NCBI GenBank assembly: GCA_003339415.1
Contig: PDHQ01000163.1
Span: 20,266-77,300 of the forward strand
Source of the DNA: Ophiocordyceps camponoti-saundersi (nom. inval.)
Taxonomy: Eukaryota > Ascomycota > Sordariomycetes > Hypocreales > Ophiocordycipitaceae
DNA length: 57,035 nt
Reading direction: 5' to 3'
Of this stretch, positions 46,501 to 57,035 are shown piece after piece. Both the position numbers and the translations under genes were made by a program. The notes under the pieces are model-generated. The model was not told the DNA's origin. It worked only from the letters and a program-made list of their open reading frames with translations, and did no database searches. Position 1 is the stretch's first letter. Each line of letters starts with the position of its first letter.

Positions 46501-47310
46501 CGTCTCGATTGGCATATGCTCGTTTTCGCAGCAGGGAGGAATGATTTGAACCTGGCGCGAGAGGTTATCCAGAGCGAGCCGTCGGTAATCGGCCATGTCC
46601 AGCAACGACAGCGCAGTCCGCTACTGGAAGCGGTTCGCAATAACTACTTGCACATGGTTCAGCTACTCCTGTCCGCTGGCATGTCCCCAAACGGTATGTT
46701 CATATTCATCATAGACAGACAAGGTCGAACGTATGAAACTTGCAGAACCGCTCTCCAACAAGCCGTCGATGATGGGAATTTGGACATGATAGACGCTCTG
46801 CTCAGCAGCAACGCCGACCCCAACGAGCCCGCACACTGGCACAGTGGCGTAACAGCACTTCAGATCGCTGCCATTAGAGGATTCATCGGCATCGCAAAGA
46901 CATTGATAGACCTCGGCGCCGATGTGAATGCCAGGCGAGCAAGAGAACGTGGCCGCACGGCACTAGAAGGGGCTGCGGAGCACGGAAGACTCGACATGGT
47001 TCAGCTATTACTTTCCACCGGGGCGAAAACAACCGATTCATGGCGGCGTCAGTACGTGAGAGCGATAGGCTTCGCAAAGAGAGAAGGGAATTCTGTCATC
47101 GAGTCACTGCTGAGGGCCCATCGTGAATGGACGGTTGAAGACTCATACATTTGGGCCGAATACGACTTCCTCTCCGAAACGAGGCAATGGTCTGATGAGA
47201 CTGAAGATTGTGGCCTCTTGTCCCAAGATGACTTGCCTATCGAGGCGACGAAACGGTTTGATGAGATCGAAGGCCTTGATGAGTCTGACGAAGAAGTCGA
47301 AATCTTGTAG
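43589..47310 (+). CDS. Clr5-domain ankyrin-repeat protein
   Basis: A large protein of about 1179 residues from four exons: 43589-43725, 43783-43997, 44068-44196 and 44252-47310. The N-terminus (about residues 8-65) is a Clr5 domain, with EEWLRHKAIIRRRFLFDNVP, L..LVDEL, GFIVT-KSQLEEKLKKWNF joined across the first intron. A linker with PTPKSPGFDVDVCTPQP and WPESLPWLQF is typical of Clr5 proteins. Ankyrin repeats are clear at about 536-600 (TPLHLAALEGNLEIVDLLIE) and 930-1090 (ALQIAAIRGFIGIAKTLIDL, GRTALEGAAEHGRLDMVQLL). The C-terminus is acidic. The acceptor of intron 2 is ambiguous; I chose ATCAAG at 44062-44067 because it keeps the conserved linker in frame. Fungal proteins of this design are numerous and variable, and are suspected to act in recognition or chromatin silencing. 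No NACHT or other effector domain is present. It follows the viperin-like gene by 0.5 kb. Confidence 0.85.
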
Positions 47311-47714
47311 GTCTCAAGCTACGATATGCTTTATCTTTATTTTCAATCTCGATGGGACCGGTCTTCTATCGTGAAGCAAAGTGTTACAACTAGTACAGGA
47401 GAGGCTTCTATATCAACGCATGGAGCACCGTGAAAGCTTTCCATCTACTTCGCTGCCTTGGGTCCCCACGAAAACGTCCGACTTGGCCAGGAGCTTCTCT
47501 CCTAGTGGTGAATAGCCGACAGTATCATCGCGATAAGGAGGTAAGTGCAATCACCTGGTTCTACAGTTTACATGTGCTCGGTAAAGATCATTGCAGCAAG
47601 GAAACACCTTGATCCTAGTTTTGGACTGAACCGCTGATGTAAAGACTCATAACAGCGTTTTGGAAGTCGGGGTGATTTATACTACTCCGATATTCGAGAC
47701 AGTCTTCTCATTCG
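47311..47714. other. Convergent 3' region
   Basis: About 400 bp between the 3' ends of the Clr5-ankyrin gene (+) and the P450 gene (-). No gene was seen. Confidence 0.6.
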
Positions 47715-49478
47715 CTATGAAATAGTCACCCTGACACCATTACTGTCAAGAGGAGGTAAAGGGAAAAGTAGACCATGGACAGCCACAATATCACGAAGTT
47801 TTGTATCATGGAGCGTCAACTCTAGGGTTCCTGGGCGGAATATCCGAGCGAGGGTGTGATATAGTTGCATGTGTACGAGGCTGAGTACGAATCAGTCAGT
47901 TCTTTTCGACTCAAGACTTCGTGAGGACAAGTTATCATAACTCACTTCTGGCCAACACAAGCTCTACTCCCCTTTGCAAACGGCACAAAGTGAGCTTGCA
48001 TAACCTTTAACCTGTCCGGCTCAGCCTCGATCCATCGGGCAGGCTCAAAAGACTCGGGATTCGGGAACACGACTGAGTCGTTGTGCATCCAGTAAGTCGA
48101 CATGGAGATCGGCGTCTGTGATGATACATTAGGCCCCTTCATCTTTGCTCGCAAGAAACGAATCAAACGAACCCCTTTCGGTATCACCCAAGAACAGATC
48201 TCAACGTCGTCATCTGGAAAGACACGAGGTGTGCGATTCATGCCACCGATAGCCATCCTCAAGCCTTCGTTCACACACGCGCTCAGATACGGCGCCTTTT
48301 CCAGCTCGAGCCAGGACGGATCTCCCGTCTTGCTCGTCGCCCAGATGAGCTCCAGTTCCTCACGCAGGCGGCCTAGCTTTTCCTGATCGAGCAGTAGGTA
48401 GGTGATGATGGTGCTGAGCGTGTGTGATACGTTGTGAGCGCCGGCCTGTTGGATGAGCTGCGCGAGACGGGCGAAGCCTCCGTTTCCGAACTCCTTTTCG
48501 ACCAGTTCGCTGTGGACGAGGTGTTCGAGAACAGTGGTCTCGTCCCGTGTCTTGGCTTTGTCCGAGGGGCGTTTTCTGATGAGCATTATTTGACGTCTGG
48601 CTTTCTAGGCATGGAATGTATCAGTGGATAGGTTGCGGTCAGGGAACTTGTATAGAAGAAGTAGCTCTCACCTCATCCCAGACTGTCCAACGCGTAGCTC
48701 GCGTAACCAAGAATCGCAAAAGTTTTCCTCGGATCCAAGACATACGTTTGAACAGCGGAACAGATAACGTGCCCATCTTTAACGTTTCGTACCACTCCTC
48801 GTTGAACTTGTCGTCCCCAAGATAGTCACTCGGTTCCTCAAAGATGATGGACGATATGATATCCGTAGTAAGTGAGCTGATGGCATTAGTCAAGTTCACA
48901 ACTTGACCTGAGCCTCGATATGCGGCAAGTCTATTGCAAAATCTCTCCGTGCGGGCAATGACGCGTGACTCGAAGCGCAAGACACTCTGTCGTGAGAATA
49001 AACGGTCGAGCGGACCACGTAGGCGCCTATGAGCGTTATGTTCCTCAGAAATGGCTGTCATGTCTTCGAATCCGGTACCGTTACTGAATGTCGGGTAGGA
49101 GTTTGTCTTCCTGATTGCTCCCGTTACGAATAGTTTGTGGTACGCGGCTGAGTCCATGACGTGAATCTCTTCGGGGCTGACGCGAACGACGGGACCTAGA
49201 TGCTTCGATGAGCTAAAGGCTTGATGGACCTCGTCAGGCTCAGCGGCAAACATACCGTATTTCTCGTGCATCTGGTAGATTTCCTTGTAATACATGCCCG
49301 TGCGTACAAAGTTGTGATAGAATTCGTACCAGTTCGTGATCTTGGCGAGAAAAGGACCGGGAAATGCCGCCACGGGGCTGAAATAGAGACGGTATATCGT
49401 CAACGGGAGGAGGTAAACGAAAGTGTATATCGTGAGAACCAGTAGCAGACAACGCCATGTGAGGAGTGGTTCGGCCAT
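47715..49478 (-). CDS. Cytochrome P450 monooxygenase
   Basis: A membrane-anchored haem monooxygenase of 523 residues. Four exons: 49478-49256, 49195-48672, 48604-47946 and 47880-47715; the introns are 60, 67 and 65 nt. The N-terminus has a membrane anchor (CLLLVLTIYTFVYLLPLTIY) followed by the FPGP hinge. The I-helix segment is AGAHNVSHT (about residue 303). The ExxR motif is NEGLR (E362, R365). FEPARW is the PERF-like motif, and the haem-binding loop FAKGSRACVGQN has Cys at about 465. The last exon, reached across the 65-nt intron, gives LVHMQLYHTLARIF then PLPPLDSNGVRVTIS, a normal P450 end. The class resembles fungal trichodiene-oxygenase or benzoate-hydroxylase-like P450s; the substrate is unknown and no biosynthetic cluster surrounds it. 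A 205-nt leader intron (49688-49484) could add 14 residues in frame (MQTLSQAAVRHLLS). Part of exon 2 is duplicated at 12338-12399. Confidence 0.92.
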
Positions 49479-50904
49479 TGATACTATCAACAGGTTAGAT
49501 GGTCGGCAACACATTCAGAATATGGTCCGAATCGATCATCACAGCAAATGTTCATTCAACCTCGGCTAGATGGGGAATTACCCCATCATTCTGAGATGAC
49601 AAATTTTGGTGCTTGTCCCGCGCCGTGATGTTGGCTTTACGATAAGGTGATGGAAAGATGACTGCTCATATATCGGGCATGTACTCACGTAAGTGCCGCA
49701 CGGCGGCTTGAGATAGTGTCTGCATGGTCCTTTTGTACCGTTGATGAAGAAGGCTTGCGATGGTGAAGCTTGAGTGTGTAGAATGGAGTGTACAGAGATG
49801 ATGACGGTAACAAAGCAAGGGGCTGAGGATATATCATCCGCGCTACGTCTGCGGTGGCCTGTTTAGTTGCATCGTTGGCGGACCAAGATGTATGTCTCTT
49901 CACAGAAGCCCCTCTCTCCTAAGACAAGGGAAGAGGAAACAAGGAAGGTGATGCAGAGACATATGGCTGTACAGACCGGGCTTCACCGCCCGTAAAGTTA
50001 CATCTCTCTGTGAACAACATCATCAAGTTCTTTCTACACACAAATCATCTCATGACGATCTACAGCCGACAGTTGGATCAAAGGACAATGATTGGCCTAT
50101 GATCACTTATCTCGAACATATCCAAGACCAGTCTCTTCTGAAGTGTGTCAATTTTCGGGTTCTGACCCGAACTTCACCTGATGCTACGACGCAGACGGGG
50201 GTTCAATCACACGTAGTGCCTCAGAACGCCACGTCATTGTTTCACTTCCACCCATGAAAGTGAATGGTATGGTTTTCACGCACATCACGAATTCTTCAGC
50301 ATGTCGAGATTCACGTTTCCCCATGGGAGCACTATCAGGACTCTGTTAAACTATTGAGAGTAAGAGGACTGTGGTTCACCATAATGATCACTCATCAAAC
50401 GTGACCTCGACGTAAACCATTGATTGGTATGGCCAAGGCAGTTCCCGAGTCAATGCCGACTCGTCTGACCTTGTGTACTCGCCACGCCACACCGGAAGCC
50501 TCAGCCGGCTAATGGGTAGCTGCAGGATGCAGCTGATCGACGGGTGTTCTTCATGGCACACACACACACGAACTAGGCGAGGAGATGACTGTGTGGGTGT
50601 GTGCGAATAACATGTGTCGTCGCTTCGCAGGTGCCAGCTGAGTCACCTATCGCTATCAACCACATCGTCATCAGTTGCTTAGTCACTTCTTCAACATGGC
50701 CAGCAGTTCGAACGCTTTCAACGTCGTCTCATCAGCCCAACTCATCCCTCACAGCCATTTACGTGCCGCAACGCTGGGAAGGAAACAAAAAAACCTCGAT
50801 TCGAACAATCACGATCCACCGCTGGGCTAGGTAGATCGTAGACGCGAGACTCGGACGCCTCGCCGTCCACCGACTTCCCGTCTACGAGCGACGACGCCGC
50901 CACC
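49479..50904. other. Divergent promoter region of the P450 and gid2 genes
   Basis: This region lies between two genes transcribed apart. It contains a possible first exon of the P450 (ATG at about 49715 on the minus strand, donor at 49688). There is a short CA run near 50560. No other gene is supported. Confidence 0.5.
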
Positions 50905-52336
50905 ATGACTGGAGGAGACGACGAGACGCTCTCGCCGTTCGCGCCGTTGCTAGCAGAACTAGCTCGCATGAGGAAGTCGAATCTATCCTCCGCAATCCAA
51001 GACGTGGACAAGATTATCGATTTGCTCTCCAAGACGCGCGAGCAGGTTGCCGAAAGTGTGTTTGCCATCCCTTTCTGGACGTCGGCCAGATTATCCCGAA
51101 ACGCTTCGTCTGACCCCCTTGGAATAGATTCAGACGCTCATAAGATCGGCATGGCGATGACGACGCTTCAGAATCCGGTGAAGGCTTTGCTGGAGGCCAT
51201 CACCGGTGACTTGAAAGAGGTGACCAAGGCTCAGAAGAGTTTCGGCAAGGCGCTGGACAAGGTGGGTGATATGCCAGCATCGCGTGAGTGGTGACTTTCC
51301 GGGCACTAATCAATACCGCCTCTGCTAGGCACTCCCTCTGAGAGAACTTCCGATGGAGACGGACGCCATGGCAGACCATCCGCCTCTCATCAACCGCGCC
51401 ATCGCCATGCACCTCCTTCGGGAAGGGCAGTTTTCGGTTGCGTCGACGGTGCTACGGGAAGAGCGCGAACACCGACGACACGAGGAAGCGGGTGACGTTG
51501 CAATGTCATCATCCGACGAAGACCACATGGAGGACAAGAAACACCACAGAGACGATTCAAATATGCGCATCCTCTCCGCCGACCTGCAAGACAGGTTCTC
51601 GGAAATGTACGGCATCCTCGCCCACCTCAAAGAGCGCAACCTCCAGCCAGCCATAGAATGGGCCCGCGTCCACAACGAAAGACTAGAAGCAAAGGGGAGC
51701 AACCTCGAGTTCGACCTGTGCAAGCTCCAGTTCGTATGGCTCTTCAAGGGCCCGCAACACAACGGTCTACCGGACGACGAGAACAACGGACAGAGCGGGG
51801 CGCTGGCCTACGCCCGCCGTCACTTCTCTCGCTTCCAGTCCCGGCACGCAAAGGAGATTCAACAGCTCTGCTGCGCCATGCTGTACGCGCCCAACCTCGC
51901 GGCCTCGCCCTACAAGCACATGTTCGAGATCAACTCTGCCTTTGAAGACGTCGTCTCCTCCTTCACGAGGGAGTTCTGCTCCCTCCTAGGCCTATCGGCC
52001 GAATCTCCCCTCTACATGGCCGTCACCGCCGGCTCCATCGCCCTACCCCGTCTCATAAAGTACACGACCTACATGAAAGAGAAGAAGACGGAGTGGACGA
52101 CGGAGAACGAGCTGGCGTTCGAAACCCCCCTCCCCGAATCAATGATCTACCATCCCATCTTCGTCTGCCCCGTTAGCAAGGAGCAGACGACGGAGCAGAA
52201 TCCGGCTATGATGCTCACCTGCGGCCACGTCATCTGCCGCGAGAGCCTTCACAAGATTGCTAAGGGCTCACGATACAAGTGTCCGTACTGTCCTACCGAG
52301 GGACATTTACGCGACGCCATGAAGATATCTCTCTGA
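50905..52336 (+). CDS. gid2: GID/CTLH E3 ubiquitin ligase catalytic subunit Gid2 (Rmd5)
   Basis: Gid2/Rmd5 is one of the two RING-type subunits of the GID (CTLH) ubiquitin ligase, which in yeast destroys gluconeogenic enzymes when glucose returns. Three exons, 50905-51055, 51128-51261 and 51329-52336, encode 430 residues. The start has a CCACC ATG context. An N-terminal helical region (about 1-100) is followed by a LisH-like helix pair (INRAIAMHLLREGQFSVAST, about 116-135), the CTLH domain (RFSEMYGILAHLKERNLQPA then IEWARVHNERL), the CRA region and a C-terminal Gid-type RING at about 375-416: CPVSKE, LTCGHVIC, then KCPYCP. The RING keeps C375, C393, H395, C398, C413 and C416 but lacks some canonical ligands, as is normal for Gid2. 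It is normal in length. Intron 1 (72 nt) is a multiple of three without a stop, so its retention would not break the frame. Confidence 0.93.
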
Positions 52337-53391
52337 TTCATGTTTTTCCCTGTATTCTGTCTTTCCTCTTCCCCCCTTTTTTTCCCTCTTTATCCTCCTC
52401 AACATGAATTAATCCCCCCTTTTTCCCCTTCACCTTTTTTTCTGGAGAACGCAAAGCGGCGCAACCGGCATTCTGAAACGCCAAGTCTTTCTCGAAAAAA
52501 GGGGGGGAAGTTCAAGCTATAGGCTGCATCCATGATGATCCATGCAACCAAAAAACTTCGCCATTCCCTGTTTTTTTTACACGTTCTCTTCAATCGGTGC
52601 TCGGTAAATTCGTCACGGAAATCACGGAGTTGAGGAACGGCGATTGCTTTTTTTCCTGTCCCCGGTCGAAGTCATCTTGGATCGAGACCACGGAGTCTGG
52701 CTGGAACAACTTACGTCCCTTCGATTTATCTTCCCCCCTAGGAAGCAGAGTCGACGATGAAAGGTCATCGTGACGAAACCCATGACATGATAATGTTCCG
52801 ATACTGTATCCCATACGTACATACATACACACACACACATCAAGCGAAGCTCAGACACAGCATGGGCAAAAAGGCATCATCAATTCTACCTGCAGCGTAG
52901 TCCTCATCAACTGAACCCCTTTCACATAGGGGTAGTTTGGTCATGACAAGAAGATGGGAATCATGTGTGTCTGTCTATATGCATTTGTTCCACTCCCAAG
53001 TCATTACTCTAGATGTAAGCCCCGCCCGCAGCAACGCGCCATAGCCTCGTCAAGACCCATCCACCGACGTCACGGCTATCTCCACCTTTCCTCGCTTTAT
53101 GCCGACCACTGAGCATAATGCAAAGGCCAATTGTACTTTTTGTTGTTGTTGTTTTTTGCCCACCGATGTGAGGTTTTCACTCTCTGTGAGGGGATATCAT
53201 TGGCAAGAATGTTAGGGGGAAAAAAGGGAAGAAGAAAAGGAGACTGAAGAAAAGAGATAAGGAGGGATTGGCTGATGTGTCTGCCTGACAGCAATCGTCC
53301 CTCGGCAAGCTATGAGCAAGACGGAGACGTTCGGGAAGGGTAAAAGAAATTTTTCGTAAGGTTCATATCTTTGTGTGTATATATAGGTGGC
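52337..53391. other. Convergent 3' region of gid2 and the UPF0658 gene
   Basis: About 1 kb with homopolymer T and C runs just after gid2 and CA/TA simple repeats near 52815-52840. No gene is supported. Confidence 0.55.
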
Positions 53392-54818
53392 TCAGTCGAT
53401 CGTCATTCGACTGGGAATCTGCGGCTTGACATCGTGCAAGCTGATGGAGTGGGCATCGGGCTTCTCGTCCACGCGGCGCGAGGACAGCAGGTGAGCTTTG
53501 AGGCCATTGTCGAAGTTGCGCATGCAGATGATGGCGTTAGCGATGGTGAGGAGGATCAACAGGATGGTGATGACGGCGAAGGCGGTGAGAGACTTTCGCA
53601 CTGGCAAGTAAAAGGGGGTGTAGCTGGGCTGATAGATGCGGACGAGCTTAAAGATGAAGTAGGTGAGCCCGCCGAGGTAGAGGATGATGACGGCCATCAT
53701 GCCCGGCTTGTTCTCGCGACGGGTAAAGTAGGCTGCCGCGATCAGGATGCAGATGGTTATGGGAATGGTGGCGATGGTCAGGGCGAACTCGGGGTCTGTC
53801 TTTTGGGCGACGATGACGACGAATTGGATGATGAAGCCGAGGAAGAAGAAGAAGTCGAACTTGAGCAGAGCAATGTAGATCTGATACGAGAGCTTGTTAG
53901 CGTGTCCGGACAAGGAGTGGCGACTGCCTCGACAAGGTGACCAACCTGGTAGTGAAGGAAACGCTTCTTCATGCGGTAGTCGGCGCCGATGTTCTTTAGG
54001 ATATCCCAGGCAAACTCCTGGTAGAGTTTCCAGGCGATGAAGACCATGGCGGCGGTGGCGAGGGCGATGATGGCGGGGATGGCGACGAGGAAAGGCCGGA
54101 CGTTGGCCCAGAGCTGTTCAGGGGTGATGCCGAGCTTGAGGGCCTCGGCGCCGAGAGCCTTGATGGCCATCTGAATCTGGTCGACCTGGATGGCGGTGTA
54201 GACGAGCAGGGCCAGGTTCGCGATGCAGACGCCAATGACCTGAATCGTGTTCTTCATGCGCAGGGCATCCCAGACGACGACCAGCTCGTACAGGAAGCCG
54301 AAGATGATGAGGGTCAGGAAGGTGGGTATCGTCTTGTATTGAGACTGGACGTTGGGCTTGTTCACCCAGCGGCCGAGGCTCGATTGGAAGCAGGCGAAGA
54401 CGAATCTGAGGGGTGATGGATGAGCGGGCGCTCAAGGGGGAGGAGGAGGAGGAGACAAGGCAGCGACGGGTTCAACGTACGATTCGAATGCCAGACAGAC
54501 GACAGCCTGAAGGCTGGCAACGGCCATGAAGGCGGCAGGCCATTTGGACTTGAGGAAGCTCATCCTATCGCGATAGACGCTCCTAGCCGGGATGGAAGGA
54601 GCCAAGCCTTGGCGATAGGCGTAGCCCTGGTCGAAGGCAGCGTTTAGATTGGCATTCTCCGCGTAGACTGGCTGCGAATATGCAGGCTGAGGGTAGGCCT
54701 GACCGAATTCGCGCGAGTATTTGGAGTTTTGATCGAATGAGGGCCTGCAAGGATGGCTAGAGTGAGCGATTAAGTCGAAGAGCTAGCTCGAGTGAGACGC
54801 TTCTAACCTGGTAGCCAG
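53392..54818 (-). CDS. UPF0658 Golgi membrane protein; probable non-ATG (CTG) start
   Basis: A multi-pass membrane protein of the fungal UPF0658 family, placed in the Golgi by the family annotation; its molecular role is unknown. Coding exons are 54818-54808, 54744-54481, 54405-53946 and 53880-53392, giving 407 residues if translation starts at CTG 54818. About eight membrane helices are seen (for example TFLTLIIFGFLYELVVVWDA, FFFFLGFIIQFVVIVAQ, LTAFAVITILLILLTIANAI). The first ATG in frame is 54563 (MSFLKSKWPAAF), which would give only 343 residues. Yet the 60 codons before it are open and look like family sequence (QPVYAENANLNAAFDQGYAY). No ATG in frame occurs upstream; across a canonical 63-nt intron the frame reads CTG GCT ACC AGG CCC (MATRPSFDQ) with a TAG four codons before the CTG. 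G at -3 and G at +4 make a strong context. Either a near-cognate start or a base change at the original ATG explains this. Confidence 0.8.
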
Positions 54819-55349
54819 GACGGGCGACTAGACGACTCCGACCGGGAGTCAGCGGGCGTCGTCGTCTTGGTCGTTGTAGTGGTCGGCGTCGGCGTCGGCG
54901 TCGGCGTCGTCGTCGTCGTCAATCGGAATCGGGACGAGGGGGCGGGAGGAGGGAGGACAGTCGGGAAGAGGGGGGTGGGAGGGGAAAAGGAAGGGCGATC
55001 TCTCTCTCTCTCTCTCCGATTTTTTTTTGCTTTTCTTTTCCTTTTTTTTGTGACGATTTATTTTTATCTCGCACCAGCGATTTTTATTCCCTTTTTTCCT
55101 TTCTTTTTCTTTCTTCTTTGGCCGTTTCCCCTGTTGATGGGAGGAAAGGTGGCGAAGACGCGGGCGGCAACGGCGGCGGCGCGAAGGGAGGGAGAGGATG
55201 AGCGGGAACCCCCTCCTTCAAGGGGAAGAATCACAGGTAAAACCGGAGATGAAGGACGCAGAAGGGAAAGTTTGCTGAAGCGAAAGACTGGAATATTCGA
55301 AGTTGAGAGGGAAGGCGAAAGAGGTGGTGGTGATGATGATGATGATGAT
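54819..55349. other. UPF0658 leader and promoter region
   Basis: On the plus strand this contains GTCGGC/GTC simple repeats (about 54880-54925), a TCTCTC run near 55000 and CT-rich tracts. No ATG occurs on the minus strand from 54840 to the edge of the AT-rich element. A TGA/GAT repeat (55329-55349) borders that element. Confidence 0.5.
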
Positions 55350-55788
55350 CAGGGTTTAAAAAAAGTCAGTGAAAAAAGTCACAGAAATTCACTTTTAGTC
55401 ATTTTTAATTAAGTTCTTTATTTAATTATAAACTAGGGCCTAGGTTATAAATTAAGAAAAAAGACCTATAAAATACTAGAAAAAACACTCTATAAGTACG
55501 TATTTTTTTTTTATTAGTAATCATAGTTATATAGGCTATAAATAGCGATTAGTCATTTAGTGACTAAAGTCACTAAAAAATAGTGACTTTTTTTCTTAAA
55601 AAATTCCTTACTAATTAAGAAAAAATAATTAAAAGAAAAAAAGCTTATAGCTATTTAGCGAAGAATTTACTCTATTTTATAGTTATTTATACTACTTACT
55701 TACTCTTACTATAGATTTTTAACTTTAAAAATAGTAGTGACTTTTTTGCGACTAAAAAAAAGTAGTGACTGACTAATTTTAAACCCTG
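55350..55788. mobile_element. AT-rich MITE with hAT-like terminal inverted repeats
   Basis: A 439-bp, very AT-rich block sits in GC-balanced sequence. It starts CAGGGTTTAAAA and ends TTTTAAACCCTG, perfect 12-bp inverted ends. The similarity continues inward (a TCAGT block on both sides and repeated AGTCACT motifs). A perfect 10-bp inverted repeat with a 2-nt loop (55556-55577, TTTAGTGACT then AGTCACTAAA) lies near the middle. There is no coding capacity. CAGGG ends are typical of hAT-type elements. Insertion was into a GAT/TGA repeat, so the expected 8-bp target duplication cannot be read with confidence. Confidence 0.75.
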
Positions 55789-57035
55789 AATTGATGATGA
55801 AGATAGATAGGTACGAGCTGGGAGGACAAGGGAGGCGGAGGAGGAGCAGGAGGAGAAGCACGGGGCGCGTGATGATGATGTTGTACGGAGCACGGTGCGA
55901 AGGGGACGCCTTGTTGTGGTAGGTAGTGTCACTGTAGTGTGACTGTGTTGTGGGCTTGTGGCTTGTGGTAGTGTGTTTAGGTGTTTATTACGGGGGGGGG
56001 GGGGGGGCCGAGGTACCGTGGCGGGGATCCGCACTGTAGCTGGGACGATTTCCCGGTTGGTTTCTTGGCGCTGATGTTGGACTGGATGGAACCGGGAGTG
56101 ATGCTATTCGCCGTTACAGGTTTTATATCATGGTCCGTCGTTGGGTGATACGGACGATATGTACATATGTATAGCCAAGCGCCCCCTTGCGGATAATTGA
56201 ATCTGTCTCTATCACGCTCTTTTGAAAATGCTTAACATGATCCCGCATCTCGTGCACGACGTCGTCTGTCATAAACTCTATCGGTGACAACATCTTTCTT
56301 GTCCTTTTTCTGAACCCCTTTCCCCTGTCACAGGAACAACAGGGACGAAAGGAGAGGGCGGGGAGAGGGGGGAGGGGCTGTGCAAAGTGACCGAGAAGGA
56401 TAGAATACAGCGACAGAGAACGAGAGAAAGACAAAGAGAGAGAAAGACACTTTTACCTTACCAAGATAGAGACACTTCACACTCACTCTCTCTCCCGAAA
56501 GCACAATCATTTGTCGGACGGCGAAGCAAAGAAAGCATTATTCCCATTGAAACAACTGCGGTCTCGTCCGCGCTCCACGGCACGGCCCCCAAATCAAGGC
56601 CCCCAGCGTAAATAACGAGGGAAAAAAAGAAAGGAAAGTGCGCGCGCGTCTCACTGGCTCAGGCCCAGCCAGTCGGACTGGAATGCAGGCCCTTGTCAGC
56701 ATCGACCAAAGAATGCGGCAATCCATCTTCCGTGAGGTTCAGTTACATCGTGCTTTGATCCATCCGTCCGTCCGTACCTCGAGATGGTCAGCTGTAGGGT
56801 AGAGTATTCATATTTGCCACGGCACCTATTCCTATTAGACACGACATTGCCTAAGTTAGCGGTACGTACCTAATTACAAAGATTTTTTTTTTTGCCTAGT
56901 ACAAAGTCGTAGGAAATCTAAAGTCAATCGTAATCTATAGGTATCTATCTTTTCTATCTTCCTCTGCCCGCCTTTATCTTTCTAGGCCTATCTAAGCTTC
57001 CTATATATTCTTTACTTACCCTTATCTACTTCTGC
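55789..57035. other. Non-coding right end of the window
   Basis: No gene is supported. There is a 16-nt G run at 55982-55997, a GA-rich stretch at about 56340-56450 and, from about 56850, a TA-rich part with CTATCT-like short repeats that may be the edge of another element. Confidence 0.45.

Noticed and set aside
46694..46745. Possible intron inside the last exon of the Clr5-ankyrin gene (GTATGT ... TTGCAG)
   Set aside because: Removing these 52 nt would shift the frame and destroy the following ankyrin repeats; the continuous reading is kept.
55440..55640. AT-rich core as a replication origin
   Set aside because: The inverted ends and palindrome identify a MITE; no independent evidence for an origin exists.

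Overview
The window comes from a filamentous ascomycete (Pezizomycotina). A Sordariomycete, probably Hypocreales, is likely, but the sequence alone does not settle it. The protein-coding genes have short GT-AG introns of about 52-96 nt with CTAAC-like branch points. The gene set is typical of fungi: an Amt/Mep ammonium transporter, the F-box protein Grr1, a secreted GH36 alpha-galactosidase, Tim10, an STB6-like protein, a Clr5-ankyrin protein, a cytochrome P450, the GID ubiquitin ligase subunit Gid2/Rmd5 and a UPF0658 Golgi protein. No bacterial or organellar features were seen.

Layout. At 1-8 kb lie the 3' end of an ammonium transporter (+), then GRR1 (-) and the alpha-galactosidase (-). From 8 to 10.4 kb no gene is visible. 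From about 10.4 to 32.1 kb there is an island of broken, mostly minus-strand retrotransposon pieces. Ty3/gypsy fragments include retropepsin, reverse transcriptase/RNase H, zinc knuckles and an integrase tail. Ty1/copia fragments include RNase H and gag-like pieces. Several short diverged repeats also occur, and one 62-bp piece matches an exon of the P450 gene found 36 kb away. From 33.7 to 37 kb tim10 (+) and an STB6-like gene (-) converge. At 39.3 kb there is a small secreted cysteine-rich protein with a leader intron. At 41.6-41.9 kb a long poly-C tract contains a 7-N assembly gap. From 42 to 47.3 kb a viperin-type radical-SAM enzyme is followed on the same strand by a large Clr5-ankyrin protein. 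A P450 (-), Gid2 (+) and a UPF0658 membrane protein (-) occupy 47.7-54.8 kb. An AT-rich MITE with hAT-like termini lies at 55.35-55.79 kb.

How the genes relate. This is not an operon or an obvious metabolic cluster. Two genes encode ubiquitin-ligase parts that in yeast both act in glucose or nutrient control (Grr1 of SCF and Gid2 of the GID complex), and an ammonium transporter and a secreted alpha-galactosidase lie near Grr1; this may be coincidence. The most interesting host segment is the viperin homologue with its Clr5-ankyrin neighbour. Viperins elsewhere make chain-terminating 3'-deoxy-3',4'-didehydro nucleotides as antiviral agents, so this pair is a candidate fungal innate-immunity locus. 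That link is inference. A second notable point is that the UPF0658 gene appears to lack an ATG at its conserved N-terminus and may start at CTG.
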